A stretch of 10,588 bases of DNA from Actinomycetota bacterium (GCA_005885085.1 VAXY01000189.1:1-10588), one strand, 5' to 3'; numbered from the stretch's first letter, positions 1-6,454 are shown. The notes: generated from the sequence alone by a model not told the origin. Numbers and translations: made by a program.

Positions 1-521
1 GGCGAGCACGTGCGCCGACGGATCTGGGTCGCGCTCGCGCTCGCGCTGATCGGTCTGCTCCTGATCGTCGAGATCTGGAAGGCGCACCGGCCGAACGGCG
101 CCGGCCTCGCGGCTGCAGCGCTTGCCGCGATCACGTACGCCGCCTACATCCTGCTCGCCGAGCGCGGCGTCCGGGCGCGCGACCCGATCTCCCTCTCGGC
201 CTGGGGCTTCCTGTTCGCGACGCTGTTCTGGTCCGTCCTCGCGCCATGGTGGAACTTCCCCGCGGCGCGCGTCGACGATCGGGTCTCGCTGCTCGGCAAC
301 CTGGGCTCGAGCCACCTGCCTGTCTGGGCGCTGATGGTGTGGATGGTCGTCCTCGGCACGATCGTATCTCGGCGACGCGCGCCGGCATCACGGGCATGCT
401 CGAGCCCGTCCTCGCCATCGTCGTGGCATGGCTTTGGCTGGGCGAATCGCTGGCCCCTCTGCAACTCTCCGGCGCAGTCGTTACTCTCGCGGGCATCTCG
501 CTGGCCCAGACCTCCCGCTGA
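1..521 (+). pseudogene. EamA/DMT-family transporter, C-terminal half, frameshifted
   Basis: The reading frame is open from base 1, so the gene begins outside the window. What remains is the second half of a ten-helix EamA (drug/metabolite transporter) permease of the inner membrane; the substrate cannot be inferred. Frame 1 gives hydrophobic segments such as ALALALIGLLLIVEIW, AALAAITYAAYILLAERG and FLFATLFWSVLAPWW, and ends its sensible part at VVLGTIV (about base 365). The family-like sequence resumes in another frame at base 366 with ISATRAGITGMLEPVLAIV, then AWLWLGE and a last helix, LQLSGAVVTLAGISLAQ, with the stop at 519-521. Between the two blocks EamA proteins normally carry a stretch like PFxLLVGALRx, so about 11 codons plus one base (3n+1) appear to be missing. 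It is either a pseudogene or an assembly error. Family assignment is firm; the deletion size is inferred from family memory. Confidence 0.85.
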
Positions 522-544
522 TCCCGCTCGGAGCACATTCTCAT

Positions 545-562
545 CTCCCCCTTCTGGGGGAG
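545..562. repeat. Short perfect inverted repeat between transporter and CAP gene
   Basis: CTCCCCC (545-551) and GGGGGAG (556-562) form a 7-bp stem with a TTCT loop. It lies 23 bases after the transporter stop. A T4 run occurs 10 bases after the stem (573-576), so it could be a weak factor-independent terminator. The right arm also holds GGGGGAGG (556-563), the only Shine-Dalgarno-like sequence before the CAP gene, but it is 33 bases from that ATG. A ten-codon TTG-started frame (575-607) sits nearer and overlaps the CAP start. Terminator or translational role is inference. Confidence 0.35.
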
Positions 563-596
563 GCGATCTCCGTTTTGCGACTTCAAACTGCCGCGA

Positions 597-1067
597 ATGT
601 TTACTAAAAGACAGCTTTTTACCGTTTTTCTCGTAGTTTTCGCCCTCCTGATCCCCGTCGCCGGGGCCCAGGCCCGGAGCCTCTCGAGCCCGGAGACCTC
701 GCTTCTCAGCACGATGAATGCAGTCCGGGCGGGCAACGGCCTCGCCTCACTGCGGGTCGATTTCCACCTCGTCCGGGCCGCTCGCGGCCACTCCGCGGAC
801 ATGATGCGACGCCAGTACTTCGCCCACGGCTCCCTGGCCGGACGCGCGGTTGCCGCCGGCGCCCGCGGACCCCTCTTCGGCGAGGACCTCGCCTGGGCGA
901 CCGGCATGACCCCTCAGTGGGTCGTCGGCCACTGGCTTGCCAGCCCGGCCCACCGCGCCGTCCTCCTGCGCCCGGGCTTTCGGCGCGTGGGGATCGGAAT
1001 CACGTTCGGCACGTTCATCGGCCACGGCGGCGCAGCGGTCGTGACGGCCGACTTCGCCGGACACTAG
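597..1067 (+). CDS. Secreted CAP (SCP/PR-1/YkwD-like) domain protein
   Basis: The 156-residue product has an N-terminal signal peptide: MFTKRQ, a hydrophobic core LFTVFLVVFALLIPVA, and a likely cleavage near AGAQA-RS (residue 27). The rest is one small CAP domain. The cavity residues characteristic of the family are visible: H65 in RGHSADM, H77 in YFAH, E96 in GED (usually GEN) and H119 in SPAHR, with W113 in the preceding helix. The protein should be exported and may be cell-wall associated; bacterial CAP proteins of this size have no firmly assigned reaction. ATG at 597 is the only start that yields a good signal peptide, though no Shine-Dalgarno sequence lies at normal distance. The first 45 bases are notably AT-rich compared with the rest. 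It converges on the response regulator with a 13-base gap and no visible terminator there. Confidence 0.9.
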   Translation: MFTKRQLFTVFLVVFALLIPVAGAQARSLSSPETSLLSTMNAVRAGNGLASLRVDFHLVRAARGHSADMMRRQYFAHGSLAGRAVAAGARGPLFGEDLAWATGMTPQWVVGHWLASPAHRAVLLRPGFRRVGIGITFGTFIGHGGAAVVTADFAGH

Positions 1068-1080
1068 GGCACGTCGAGGG

Positions 1081-1518
1081 CTACTCGGACTCCATCAGCG
1101 ACCGCAACTCCGACAACTTCTCCGCCCGTAACTCGTCACCCTCGCCGCGGTCGATCCGGTCCAGCAGGCTCTGGACGAGCGGCGCAAGCTCGAGTGGGTT
1201 GAACGGCTTCGTCACGTAGTCGACGCCGCCGATGTCCAGGCCCCGCGCCCGATCGCGGAACTCGGCGCGTGCGGTCAGGAAGATGATCGGGATCCCGGTC
1301 GTCCGCTCGTCCTCGAGCAGCTGCACGGCGACGCGCCAGCCGTCCAGCCCCGGCATCATCACGTCGAGCAGGATCACGTCCGGTCCTTCGTCACGCGCCT
1401 TCTCGACACCGGACGGCCCATCCGCCGCCTCGATCACGTCCATCCCTTCCGCCTCGAGATTTACGCGACAGAGGAGCCGGATCGGCGCTTCGTCGTCGAT
1501 AACCAGAACCTTCGTCAT
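1081..1518 (-). CDS. Single-domain response regulator (CheY/Spo0F-like receiver)
   Basis: The 145-residue protein is a complete receiver domain with no output domain. It has the acidic pair D8-D9 in VLVIDDE, the phospho-acceptor D52 in VILLDVMMPG, T82 in IIFLTAR and K104 in YVTKPF. After the domain (about residue 122) comes only a charged tail, DRGEGDELRAEKLSELRSLMESE, which may form a short helix. ATG at 1518 starts exactly at the receiver domain; AGGG lies a few bases upstream. It follows the four-GAF histidine kinase by 38 bases on the same strand, so they are almost certainly co-transcribed and cognate. Without an output domain it must act by protein contact, by relay to a further phosphotransfer protein, or by titrating phosphate. 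The frame stays open far upstream through the kinase gene, but that upstream part is a shadow frame, not a fused kinase. Confidence 0.95.
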   Translation of the reverse strand: MTKVLVIDDEAPIRLLCRVNLEAEGMDVIEAADGPSGVEKARDEGPDVILLDVMMPGLDGWRVAVQLLEDERTTGIPIIFLTARAEFRDRARGLDIGGVDYVTKPFNPLELAPLVQSLLDRIDRGEGDELRAEKLSELRSLMESE

Positions 1519-1556
1519 CCCGGCCCTGTGGTGCCTATACCCACCGTCTCGTTCGC

Positions 1557-4500
1557 CTACTCCCGCGCGGCCGGGAGCTCGAACGCGAAGCTCGAGCCCT
1601 CCCCTTCGGTCGAGTCGACCCAGATGCGTCCGCCCATCGCCGTCACGAGCTCCTTCGCGATGAACAGCCCGAGGCCGGTGCCCGCAGCGCCATCTCGGGC
1701 CGCGGACTCGGCGCGGTAGAACTTGCGGAAGATCCACTCGCGCTCCGCCGCCGGGATGCCCATGCCCTCGTCGACGACACGCACCTCGACACGATCCGCG
1801 TTGCGGCGAACGCCCACCGTCACCGTTCCGCCGGCCGGCGAATAGCGCAGCGCGTTCTCGACGAGAATGTTGAAGACCTGCCGCACCTTCTCGCGGTCGG
1901 CCTGCGCGGCGAGCGGCTCCTCCGGGAGGTCGATCTCGAAGCGGTGGCCGTTCATGTCGCCGCTCTCCTCGACCGTTCCGACCACCTCGGACACGACCGA
2001 GCCGACGTCGATCCGATCCAGCTCGACCTGGAGGTCGCCCGCGTCGAGCCGCGCGACGTTGAGGAGCTGGTCGACGATCTCCGTCAGGCGCTCGGACTCC
2101 GAGGCGATGTAGCCGAGGAACGTCCGGCGCTCCTCGTCGCCGAAAGGGATGTCCTGGCGCAGCAGTGTCTCGGCGAAGCCGTAGATCGACGTCAGCGGCG
2201 TGCGCAACTCGTGCGAGACCGCGGCGACGAAATCGGACTTGACCTGCTCGACCATCCGGTCGGCGGAGATGTCTCGGAAGGCGAAGATGCGCCCCGCCAC
2301 CGCGCCGAGCGGATCGCGCATCACGGCCTCGCTGAGCGACAGCCAGACGTCCTCGCCTCCGCGCAGGATCGAGACCAACCGCTGTCCGCCGTGCGCCCCG
2401 TCGCCGGCAGACTCGAGCTGCCGTTGCAGGACCTGCACCGTCGTCCGCCCGATCGCTTCTTCCTGCGGCACGCCCGTGATCTCCTCCGCCGCCGCGTTCC
2501 AGAGCACCACACGGCCGTCGCGGTCGACGGCGACGATCCCGTCGGCGATGTTGGCGAGGATCGCGACGCTGCGCTCCTTCTCCAGCGACACGCGCGAGTA
2601 GAGCTCCGCATTTGCGAGCGCGGCCGACGTGTTGCCCGCCAGGGCCTGCAGCGCCTCGATCTCCTCGGCGCGCCAGGTGCGCGGACGGCGCCCATAGACC
2701 GCGAGCACGCCTGCGACGGCACCCTCCGGCCCCGAGAGCGGAACCCCGAGGTACGCCCTGTAGCCCGCCGCGACGAGCGGGTCTACCTCGACAAGACGTG
2801 CGTCGTTCGCCGCATCCTCGACTGCGAGCGGCGCGCTCGACTGGAACACGTCGCCCGAGAGCCACGCCGACGCGCTCGCCCGTGCCCCGACCGCCTGATC
2901 GGCGGCCTCTCCGGACGCCGCGCTGACGACGAGCTCGTCCTCCTCGAGCGTGCGGACGGCGCAGGCGTCGGCGCCGAGCAGGACGGGCGCCTGTTGCACC
3001 ACCTCGTCGAGCACCGCCGTGGGATCGAGCTCGGTGGCCAGCACGCTGCCGGTACGCGCGAGCTGTTGAGACAGCGCCCGCGCGGTGCGCTCGGCTTCGA
3101 ACAGCTCACTGCGCTCGAGCGCGCCTCGCGCGGCGTCGCCGAGATGACGCGCGACGTCGAGGTCCTCGTCCGTGAACAGCCGCCCGCCGGCGAAGAAGAC
3201 GAGCGCGAGGCCATAGCGCTCGGCACGGGGGCTGAGGACCGGGACCGCGAGCAGCGAGCGGTAACCCGCCTCGGCCATCAAGGCGTGCCAGTCCGGGTCG
3301 AAGCGGTCGTCGGCGGCGAGATCCGACGACACCAGCACCCGCCTGTCCGTGGCGACGACCGCGAGGCTTTCCGCCGCTGCGGGAATGCCCATGCTCAGGG
3401 CCCGCGACAGCACTTCCGGCACGCGGAACGACGACGCCGGCTCCAGCCCGCCGGCGCGAGGCATCAGCACGGCCGTGGCGTCGCCGCCGAAGGCGTCACT
3501 CGCGACCTGCGCGAGCGCGTCGAGCGTGGCCGACAGCGACAGCGACTGTCCGAGCATCGCGGCGATGCGGAAGAACGCATTCTGCTGCGCGAGGCGCCGC
3601 TCGTTTTCGCGCAGCAGTCGCGCGACGTGAATCGCGAGCCCGATCTCTCGCGCAACCGCCTCCGTCAATGCCGTCTCCTCCGGCGTCCACGCACGCGCCT
3701 CGACACGGTGAAGGGCGAGCACGCCGATCAGCTGGTCGAAGACGACGATCGGCGCAGCCAGCACGGCATGCGAGCCGAGCTCGAGCAGGTCGTCGATGCC
3801 GCCCAGGGAACGGTCCGCAAGCTGGTCGGCGTTGGCGACGTCCGCAACGGCGATGGTCTCTCGCCGTCGCACCGCGAGGTTCGAGACCGCCAGCCGCACA
3901 CCCGACTCGAGCGGCGCGAGCCCGTCGGCGTGCCACTGCGCCGCGATCGGAATCGCATCTTCCGTGTCGCTGAGCCGGATGAAGCAACGGTCGACCTCGA
4001 GCGCGACACCCGTCTCGTGCACCGCGACCCGAAGGAGCTTGTCGATATCCAGCTCCGAACGGACGCGCGCCGAGATGCGCGCCACGAAACGCTCGCGCTC
4101 GAGCGCGTCGTCAAGGGCGGCCGACGAGTGGGTGCGGGCAAGCGCGAGCGCGGCCTCGCCGGCGACCGTCTGCAGCACCATCAACTCCTCGGTGGAAAAC
4201 GCGCGCCGCTGCGACGTCGTGCCGACAACGAGCACGCCGATCACTCGCCGGTTGGCAAGCAGCGGAACGAAAGCCGCGCTCTTCGCTCCGGTCGCAGCGA
4301 CGAGCCGCGTGCTGACGATCTTCGAAGCCTCGGCGTCGTACACCGCGAACGGCGCAGCCTCGTACACGGCGGTGGCAACCCCTGACGGCTCGCTCTCGAG
4401 CTCGATCTGGACGCCGGGGAACCAGTCGAGCTCGCGTCCGCCGACGCGCCCGATCAGTCCCGAGGCCGAGCGAGCCCCGTCGTCGACGAGGAAGAGGGAG

Positions 4501-4910
4501 GCAAGCTCGACGGAGACGAGCGGGTCGACCCGCTCGAGCAGCTCCCGCGCGACCGTGGCGGGGTCGTCGGTGCCCGCGAAGGCGGTGGTGATCGCTGCGA
4601 TCGACTCGAGGTCGCGGCCGCCGACCTGTGCCCGGGCCGCCGGGGTCAGAGCGAGGAGCGCGGGCACGACGAGGAGAACTGTCACGCCGAGGGTCGGCCA
4701 GACACCGCCCGGCGGCAGCTCCTTGTCGACCGCGAGCGGGACGCCGTAGGCGCTCGCGGCCAGCCCGACCGCCGGAAAGACCCAGACGGGCGCATCGAGA
4801 GACTTGGCCCACCCGGTCCGGGCCAGTACGACGGTAGCCCCCAGATACGCGGCCGCGACGACGAGCAGCGGCACTGCGTCGAACCACAGAACTTGATCCG
4901 CTTGTGACAC
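1557..4910 (-). CDS. Membrane-anchored multi-GAF/PAS sensor histidine kinase
   Basis: The 1117-residue kinase autophosphorylates on histidine and should pass phosphate to the receiver encoded 38 bases downstream. The N-terminus has about three membrane helices (roughly residues 7-30, 42-62, 72-90) without an obvious large extracytoplasmic domain. Four GAF domains follow (about 100-260, 273-435, 441-604, 606-773), then a PAS domain (779-885). The HisKA domain carries H900 in SHELRTP. The ATPase domain shows the N box (N1019 in LVENALRYSP), G1 box (DEGMGIP, 1047-1053), F box (FRKFYRAE, 1061-1068) and G2 box (GTGLGL, 1077-1082), so it should be active. The GAF domains lack a motif I can tie to heme, bilin or cyclic nucleotides, so the signal is unknown. 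The start is GTG at 4910 with no clear Shine-Dalgarno sequence; a promoter-like -10 lies just upstream, implying a very short leader. Confidence 0.95.
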   Translation of the reverse strand: MSQADQVLWFDAVPLLVVAAAYLGATVVLARTGWAKSLDAPVWVFPAVGLAASAYGVPLAVDKELPPGGVWPTLGVTVLLVVPALLALTPAARAQVGGRDLESIAAITTAFAGTDDPATVARELLERVDPLVSVELASLFLVDDGARSASGLIGRVGGRELDWFPGVQIELESEPSGVATAVYEAAPFAVYDAEASKIVSTRLVAATGAKSAAFVPLLANRRVIGVLVVGTTSQRRAFSTEELMVLQTVAGEAALALARTHSSAALDDALERERFVARISARVRSELDIDKLLRVAVHETGVALEVDRCFIRLSDTEDAIPIAAQWHADGLAPLESGVRLAVSNLAVRRRETIAVADVANADQLADRSLGGIDDLLELGSHAVLAAPIVVFDQLIGVLALHRVEARAWTPEETALTEAVAREIGLAIHVARLLRENERRLAQQNAFFRIAAMLGQSLSLSATLDALAQVASDAFGGDATAVLMPRAGGLEPASSFRVPEVLSRALSMGIPAAAESLAVVATDRRVLVSSDLAADDRFDPDWHALMAEAGYRSLLAVPVLSPRAERYGLALVFFAGGRLFTDEDLDVARHLGDAARGALERSELFEAERTARALSQQLARTGSVLATELDPTAVLDEVVQQAPVLLGADACAVRTLEEDELVVSAASGEAADQAVGARASASAWLSGDVFQSSAPLAVEDAANDARLVEVDPLVAAGYRAYLGVPLSGPEGAVAGVLAVYGRRPRTWRAEEIEALQALAGNTSAALANAELYSRVSLEKERSVAILANIADGIVAVDRDGRVVLWNAAAEEITGVPQEEAIGRTTVQVLQRQLESAGDGAHGGQRLVSILRGGEDVWLSLSEAVMRDPLGAVAGRIFAFRDISADRMVEQVKSDFVAAVSHELRTPLTSIYGFAETLLRQDIPFGDEERRTFLGYIASESERLTEIVDQLLNVARLDAGDLQVELDRIDVGSVVSEVVGTVEESGDMNGHRFEIDLPEEPLAAQADREKVRQVFNILVENALRYSPAGGTVTVGVRRNADRVEVRVVDEGMGIPAAEREWIFRKFYRAESAARDGAAGTGLGLFIAKELVTAMGGRIWVDSTEGEGSSFAFELPAARE

Positions 4911-4922
4911 TGGGCGCTTAGG

Positions 4923-4951
4923 ATTGTAGGGAGCGGCAGAGGGGCAGTCGA
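4923..4951 (-). promoter_or_regulatory. Candidate promoter of the histidine kinase operon
   Basis: On the minus strand TACAAT (4928-4923) matches the -10 consensus at 5 of 6 bases, and TCGACT (4951-4946) matches the -35 consensus at 4 of 6, with a 17-base spacer. The predicted transcript start is near 4916, about six bases before the GTG start of the kinase, so the mRNA would be nearly leaderless. That would explain the missing Shine-Dalgarno sequence. Matches were found by eye; no transcript data are available. Confidence 0.4.
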
Positions 4952-4988
4952 GCGCGGTTTTCCGTTGCGTTACGGCCTCTCCTGCCTG

Positions 4989-5021
4989 TTTCCAAAGATG
5001 GGCCGTTCGGCCTATTGGAAA
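4989..5021 (+). repeat. Inverted repeat I (bulged hairpin)
   Basis: TTTCCAA (4989-4995) pairs perfectly with TTGGAAA (5015-5021). Inside it, 4999-5004 pairs with 5009-5014 (six pairs, one G-U) around a GTTC tetraloop, leaving only a three-base AGA bulge (4996-4998). The result is a compact 13-bp stem. It could be part of a leader RNA of ispH or a protein-binding palindrome; the sequence alone does not decide. Confidence 0.5.
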
Positions 5022-5064
5022 GGCCTTGCCGACTCGTTAGCCTCAACCGCACTGGGCGATGCGA

Positions 5065-5098
5065 ACCGCGGCGCGTTCCTGGCCTTGCAGTCCGCGGT
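5065..5098 (+). repeat. Inverted repeat II (ACCGCGG ... CCGCGGT)
   Basis: ACCGCGG (5065-5071) pairs perfectly with CCGCGGT (5092-5098), seven pairs, with a 20-base interior in which CTG (5079-5081) can pair with CAG (5088-5090). It sits between hairpin I and the shared-arm hairpins. The left arm superficially resembles a T-box core but lacks the UGGN residues that read the tRNA acceptor end. Confidence 0.4.
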
Positions 5099-5105
5099 GA
5101 GCACT

Positions 5106-5170
5106 AGGAGGAGGCTCGTCGCCACCGACCCCCCCGAGCGGCGAGCCTCTTCCTGTTCTGAAGAGGCTCG
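5106..5170 (+). promoter_or_regulatory. Two mutually exclusive hairpins sharing one arm, upstream of ispH
   Basis: Arm A (5106-5122) pairs with arm B (5138-5154) over 17 bp with two G-U pairs and a 15-base loop. Arm B's core (5142-5152, CGAGCCTCTTC) also pairs perfectly over 11 bp with arm C (5160-5170, GAAGAGGCTCG) around the seven-base loop CTGTTCT. A-B and B-C cannot form at once. This is the layout of attenuators and riboswitch expression platforms. Neither stem is followed by a U-run on either strand, so a classical intrinsic terminator is not supported; control of folding or translation is more likely. Arm A opens with AGGAGGAGG (5106-5114), but no start codon follows at normal distance. 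The pairing is read directly from the sequence; the function is inferred. Confidence 0.5.
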
Positions 5171-5171
5171 A

Positions 5172-5211
5172 AACGACAATCGGTTCTTAACAGCGCCGGG
5201 AGAACGTCGTT
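5172..5211 (+). promoter_or_regulatory. Hairpin enclosing the ispH ribosome-binding-site candidate
   Basis: AACGAC (5172-5177) pairs with GTCGTT (5206-5211). After a five-base left-side bulge, GTTCTT (5183-5188) pairs with GAGAAC (5200-5205), with one G-U. The right arm contains part of GGGAG (5198-5202), the only Shine-Dalgarno-like sequence before the TTG start of ispH at 5218. The hairpin begins two bases after arm C of the preceding structure, so the two could stack. Folded, it would partly occlude the binding site. Spacing from GGGAG to TTG is 15 bases, longer than usual, so the site itself is tentative. Confidence 0.4.
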
Positions 5212-5217
5212 GCTACT

Positions 5218-6162
5218 TTGGCCTGCGGTTTGGTTTCGCGGGTCTTGCTCGCATCGCCTAGGGGGTATTGCGCCGGAGTCGAGCGCGCCGTGGAGACGGT
5301 GGAGCGGGCGCTTTCCTTGTACGGCGCGCCCGTTTACGTACGCAAGCAGATCGTCCACAACGCGCACGTGGTGCGCGAGCTCGAAGAGCGCGGCGCCATC
5401 TTTGTCGAGGACGAGGCGGACGTGCCCCGTGGCGCGACGCTCGTGCTCTCCGCGCACGGTGTCGCGCCGTCGGTCTACGAACGCTCTGCGGAACGCCGCC
5501 TGCACACGATCGACGCCACCTGCCCGCTCGTGACGAAGGTGCACGTGCAGGCGCGGCGCTATGCGGCCGAGGGGAACCGCATCGTGCTGATCGGCCATGC
5601 CGGGCACGAGGAGGTGGTCGGCACCATGGGCGAAGCGCCCGACGCGACCGTGCTCGTCCAGACCGTCGAGGAGGCCGAGGCCCTCGACCTGCCGGCCGAC
5701 GCTCCGGTTGCGTACATCACGCAGGACGAGACCGCAGAGATCATCGACGTGTTGAAGCGTCGCTTCCCGCACATCCGCGGCCCGCAGCGCGAGGACATCT
5801 GTTACGCGACGTCCAATCGCCAGTGGGCCGTGAAGGAGCTGCTGGGCGAGGTCGACCTGCTGCTCGTGATCGGCTCGCGCAACTCCTCGAACTCCAACCG
5901 CCTCGTCGAGGTCGCACGTGCGGCCGGCGTGCCCGCCCAGCTGATCGACGATGAGACGGACATCGACCCACGCTGGCTCGATCAGGTCGAGACCGTCGGC
6001 GTCACGTCGGGCGCGTCGGCGCCGGAACGTCTCGTCGAGCGAGTCTGCGACTGGTTCCGTGCCTACGGCGTGCCGGAGATCACGCCGTTCGCGAGCGTGT
6101 ACGAGGACGTCGTCTTCCGGCTGCCCGTCGAGCTACGTCGAGCAGAGACGCCGGCGGCCTAG
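5218..6162 (+). CDS. ispH: 4-hydroxy-3-methylbut-2-enyl diphosphate reductase
   Basis: IspH carries out the last step of the MEP isoprenoid pathway, reducing HMBPP to isopentenyl and dimethylallyl diphosphate with a [4Fe-4S] cluster. The 314-residue product is full length. All three cluster cysteines are present: C18 (SPRGYCAGV), C102 (DATCPLV) and C195 (ICYATSNRQ). Substrate-binding residues are visible as H50 (IVHN), H80 (SAHGV), H130 with E132 (IGHAGHEE), T168 (ITQD), S223-S224-N225 (RNSSNSNR) and S267 (SGASAPE). An in-frame TAA at 5188-5190 limits the start. No ATG or GTG lies between it and the conserved SPRGYCAGV, so TTG at 5218 (or TTG at 5230) must be used. Upstream lies the hairpin-rich region, which may regulate it. 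Its last 83 bases overlap the zinc-ribbon gene in antisense. Confidence 0.97.
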   Translation: MACGLVSRVLLASPRGYCAGVERAVETVERALSLYGAPVYVRKQIVHNAHVVRELEERGAIFVEDEADVPRGATLVLSAHGVAPSVYERSAERRLHTIDATCPLVTKVHVQARRYAAEGNRIVLIGHAGHEEVVGTMGEAPDATVLVQTVEEAEALDLPADAPVAYITQDETAEIIDVLKRRFPHIRGPQREDICYATSNRQWAVKELLGEVDLLLVIGSRNSSNSNRLVEVARAAGVPAQLIDDETDIDPRWLDQVETVGVTSGASAPERLVERVCDWFRAYGVPEITPFASVYEDVVFRLPVELRRAETPAA

Positions 6163-6424
6163 TCGGCCGCAGGAACCGCGCGACGCGCGAGGCTTCGCGC
6201 TCGTCGAGTGACACCGCGCTCTCCGCTACGCCGCTCTCGTTCCAGACGCTGAACCGAACGTGCGGATCGTCGGTGAGGTACCGGGTTACCCGTAACGCCT
6301 TGCCCGCGTCCCGCGGATGAGGCGAAAAGAACTCGACGATCTTCCTGCGCTGTGGGGCGGCGCACCAAGGGCAGAAGCGAAACCGCTCCTCCAGTTCCCC
6401 CGCGCACCGCGCGCATCGCGCCAT
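6080..6424 (-). CDS. Small zinc-ribbon protein of unknown function
   Basis: The 114-residue protein opens with a treble-clef/zinc-ribbon signature: C4-x2-C7 (CARC) and C18-x2-C21 (CPWC). A conserved-looking body follows (KIVEFFSPHPRDAGKALRVT, then VRFSVWNESGVAESAVSLDE). The tail from about residue 87 is rich in Arg and Pro. I recall similar proteins only as uncharacterised zinc ribbons. ATG at 6424 is chosen because the zinc motif starts three residues later and CAGGCGGG lies just upstream; the frame is open further upstream, but only as antisense of the aminotransferase gene. The region encoding the tail lies wholly inside the 3' end of ispH on the other strand, an 83-base overlap. A frame one base over would stop at 6159 and avoid the overlap, so an indel near 6165 is possible. 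It diverges from the aminotransferase with 30 bases between starts. Confidence 0.72.
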   Translation of the reverse strand: MARCARCAGELEERFRFCPWCAAPQRRKIVEFFSPHPRDAGKALRVTRYLTDDPHVRFSVWNESGVAESAVSLDEREASRVARFLRPTRPPASLLDVARRAAGRRRPRTRSRTA

Positions 6425-6454
6425 CCCGCCTGAAGCATTCCATAGCATCCTCGG

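Larger units (their letters stand above)
4911..5217. other. Divergent intergenic region rich in inverted repeats
   Basis: These 307 bases separate the kinase (-) from ispH (+). I see no convincing gene here: the one open frame (4965-5261) has no family resemblance and runs into ispH in a different frame. Instead the region holds at least five inverted repeats between 4989 and 5211, listed separately, so on the plus strand it reads like a structured 5' leader of ispH or a small structured RNA. An 8-base direct repeat GGCCTTGC occurs at 5022-5029 and 5081-5088. The kinase promoter candidate lies at the left edge. I could not find a convincing plus-strand promoter. The strand on which the structures act is inferred only from their position next to the ispH start. 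Confidence 0.5.

Noticed and set aside
131..907. 258-codon minus-strand frame across the transporter and CAP gene
   Set aside because: It is an Arg/Ala/Pro-rich shadow with no family resemblance, and it crosses two supported plus-strand genes.
1081..2865. Hybrid kinase-receiver fusion, since the receiver frame is open for 594 codons
   Set aside because: The part upstream of ATG 1518 is an Arg/Gly-rich shadow of the kinase in another frame, and the kinase has its own stop at 1557.
1944..4385. Long 813-codon plus-strand open frame antisense to the kinase
   Set aside because: It has a biased Arg/Asp/Glu/His composition typical of a shadow frame in GC-rich DNA, no domain resemblance, and the opposite frame is a fully motif-supported kinase.
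5050..5098. Possible T-box leader, from GAACCGCGG followed by a complementary CCGCGGT
   Set aside because: The UGGN residues that pair with the tRNA acceptor end are absent (GCGA instead), no stem I is recognisable, and the downstream gene is ispH rather than a synthetase or amino-acid gene. CCGCGG is self-complementary and common in such GC-rich DNA.
5142..5170. The perfect 11-bp hairpin as an intrinsic terminator
   Set aside because: The bases after the stem are AAACGACAAT on the plus strand and CCGCTCGG on the minus strand; neither has a U-run.
4965..5261. Small 98-codon gene in the divergent region
   Set aside because: It has no recognisable domain, no ribosome binding site, and it overlaps the ispH start in a different frame; the inverted repeats explain the region better.
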